Assembly (NCBI GenBank): GCA_032433765.1
Contig: JAVIAB010000160.1
Span: 20,716,115-20,780,114, forward strand
Direction: 5' to 3'
Length of the DNA: 64,000 nt
DNA from: Megaustenia siamemsis
Taxonomy: Eukaryota; Mollusca; Gastropoda; Stylommatophora; Ariophantidae
Below are positions 63,381-64,000 of the stretch, one piece after another. Under the pieces are notes generated by a model that saw only the letters and a list, made by a program, of their open reading frames with translations, ran no database searches and was not told where the DNA came from. Both the position numbers and the translations under genes were made by a program. Numbering within the stretch: position 1 is the first letter of the stretch; every line of letters starts with the position of its first letter.

Positions 63381-64000
63381 CAACAACATTTAAGAAAGAT
63401 AAACATCAATATTTGATCAACAGCAGAATCACAACAACAACAAAACATCCCACAATGACGGATGTTCATTGAAATCGACGATAATTGAGGAGACTACACT
63501 ACAAAATGACACGACATCAATTTGTTTTAAATTTCCTTTGGAAAGCCTTAGCCGTGGATCGAAATCATGACAATTTTCCCCGGACAGTTTAATGGAGAAA
63601 GGAATTCCGTAGTGGCTGATTCGATTTTCCTTCTCAGCTTTTATCACAATAAGGACACATCCAGGCATTTATTGACCTGCAGACATAAGAGCGGCGTTTG
63701 CAGTCGGGGTCAGTGACACTAATTGTGGCTTGCTTTCCTGCAGGTGTAAGAATGTTCTTTAAGATAATTACAAATAAAGCGCTAATGGAACCTCAGTCAG
63801 ATCGCCTCTACGACGTGTCAGCTCTTTTTATGTTGATGAATCAGCTCCTGTTCTAATTATGGCAGTTCATAACTTCATGAAGACACTGTCATTTCATTTT
63901 CCCCGCGGTGTGAGTAATTTCTTTCCGTTGCTAAAACAGAATACATGTTAATTCCGACAGCGCTTCACTTATTCGATTGTTGACTGTTATGTATAACCGT
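63381..64000. other. No gene seen
   Basis: Unique-looking sequence to the window end. A 79-codon minus frame at 63429-63668 has no recognised family. Confidence 0.5.

Overview
This is animal (metazoan) genomic DNA, most likely from a lophotrochozoan and plausibly a gastropod mollusc. The inference rests on the dense mix of short, decayed RTE-like non-LTR retrotransposons, several tRNA-derived SINE families (two with a Meta-domain-like segment around an ATGGGTACC core), a Tc1/mariner remnant, and extreme minisatellite load. No ribosomal RNA, canonical tRNA gene, operon or CRISPR is visible. Nearly all long open frames are tandem repeats without stops or pieces of reverse transcriptase. Family letters used here (RTE-A to D, G; RT-H to K; SINE1 to 5) are my own labels for groups of mutually similar copies inside this window.

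Layout. 1-17.5 kb: a 38-bp array, truncated RTE-A/B/C/D/G copies, SINE1 and SINE5 copies, then arrays of about 26, 44, 46/55, 51 and 66 bp. 17.5-20.8 kb: one essentially full-length 3.3-kb RTE-D element (5' leader, endonuclease, reverse transcriptase, 3' end) with a near-perfect 12-bp target duplication, broken by stops and frameshifts. 21-26 kb: SINE5, a mariner scrap, nested RTE-A/SINE1, and more RTE-B/C. 26-36 kb: arrays of 75, 28, 11-12, 30 and 31 bp, a 1.08-kb SINE2-bearing insertion ending in a CAG/CAA tract, and a reverse-transcriptase fragment with an 80-bp duplication. 36-42 kb: a head-to-head RTE-D/C pair, an internally deleted RTE-G with intact endonuclease motifs, and a 17-bp array. 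42-45 kb: the only candidate host exon, encoding a Cys-rich extracellular-type protein with two homologous modules on the minus strand, bracketed by two SINE4 copies. 45-55 kb: nested LINE-in-LINE and SINE insertions, a dead Tc1 transposase with an internal 115-bp amplification, a minisatellite inside a reverse-transcriptase remnant, and a SINE1-SINE2 composite with its own target duplication. 55-64 kb: SINE3, three long arrays, an RNase H module, an RTE-A copy lodged inside a 32-bp array, and a 55-bp array of seven near-identical units.

How the parts relate. There is no gene pathway to describe; the window is a record of retrotransposition followed by local tandem amplification. Target duplications readable by eye give a partial chronology: SINE1 entered RTE-A and RTE-G copies, RT-H entered RTE-A, RTE-B entered RTE-C, RTE-D entered an older RTE-D, and RTE-A entered a SINE5 copy and an array. 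Three arrays (the CAG/CAA tract, the 115-bp Tc1 array and the 22-bp array at 52.8 kb) grew from transposon sequence. The most unusual observations are the composite SINE, the sequence module shared by SINE2 and SINE4 that also supplies the end of the Cys-rich reading frame, and the transposon-seeded minisatellites.
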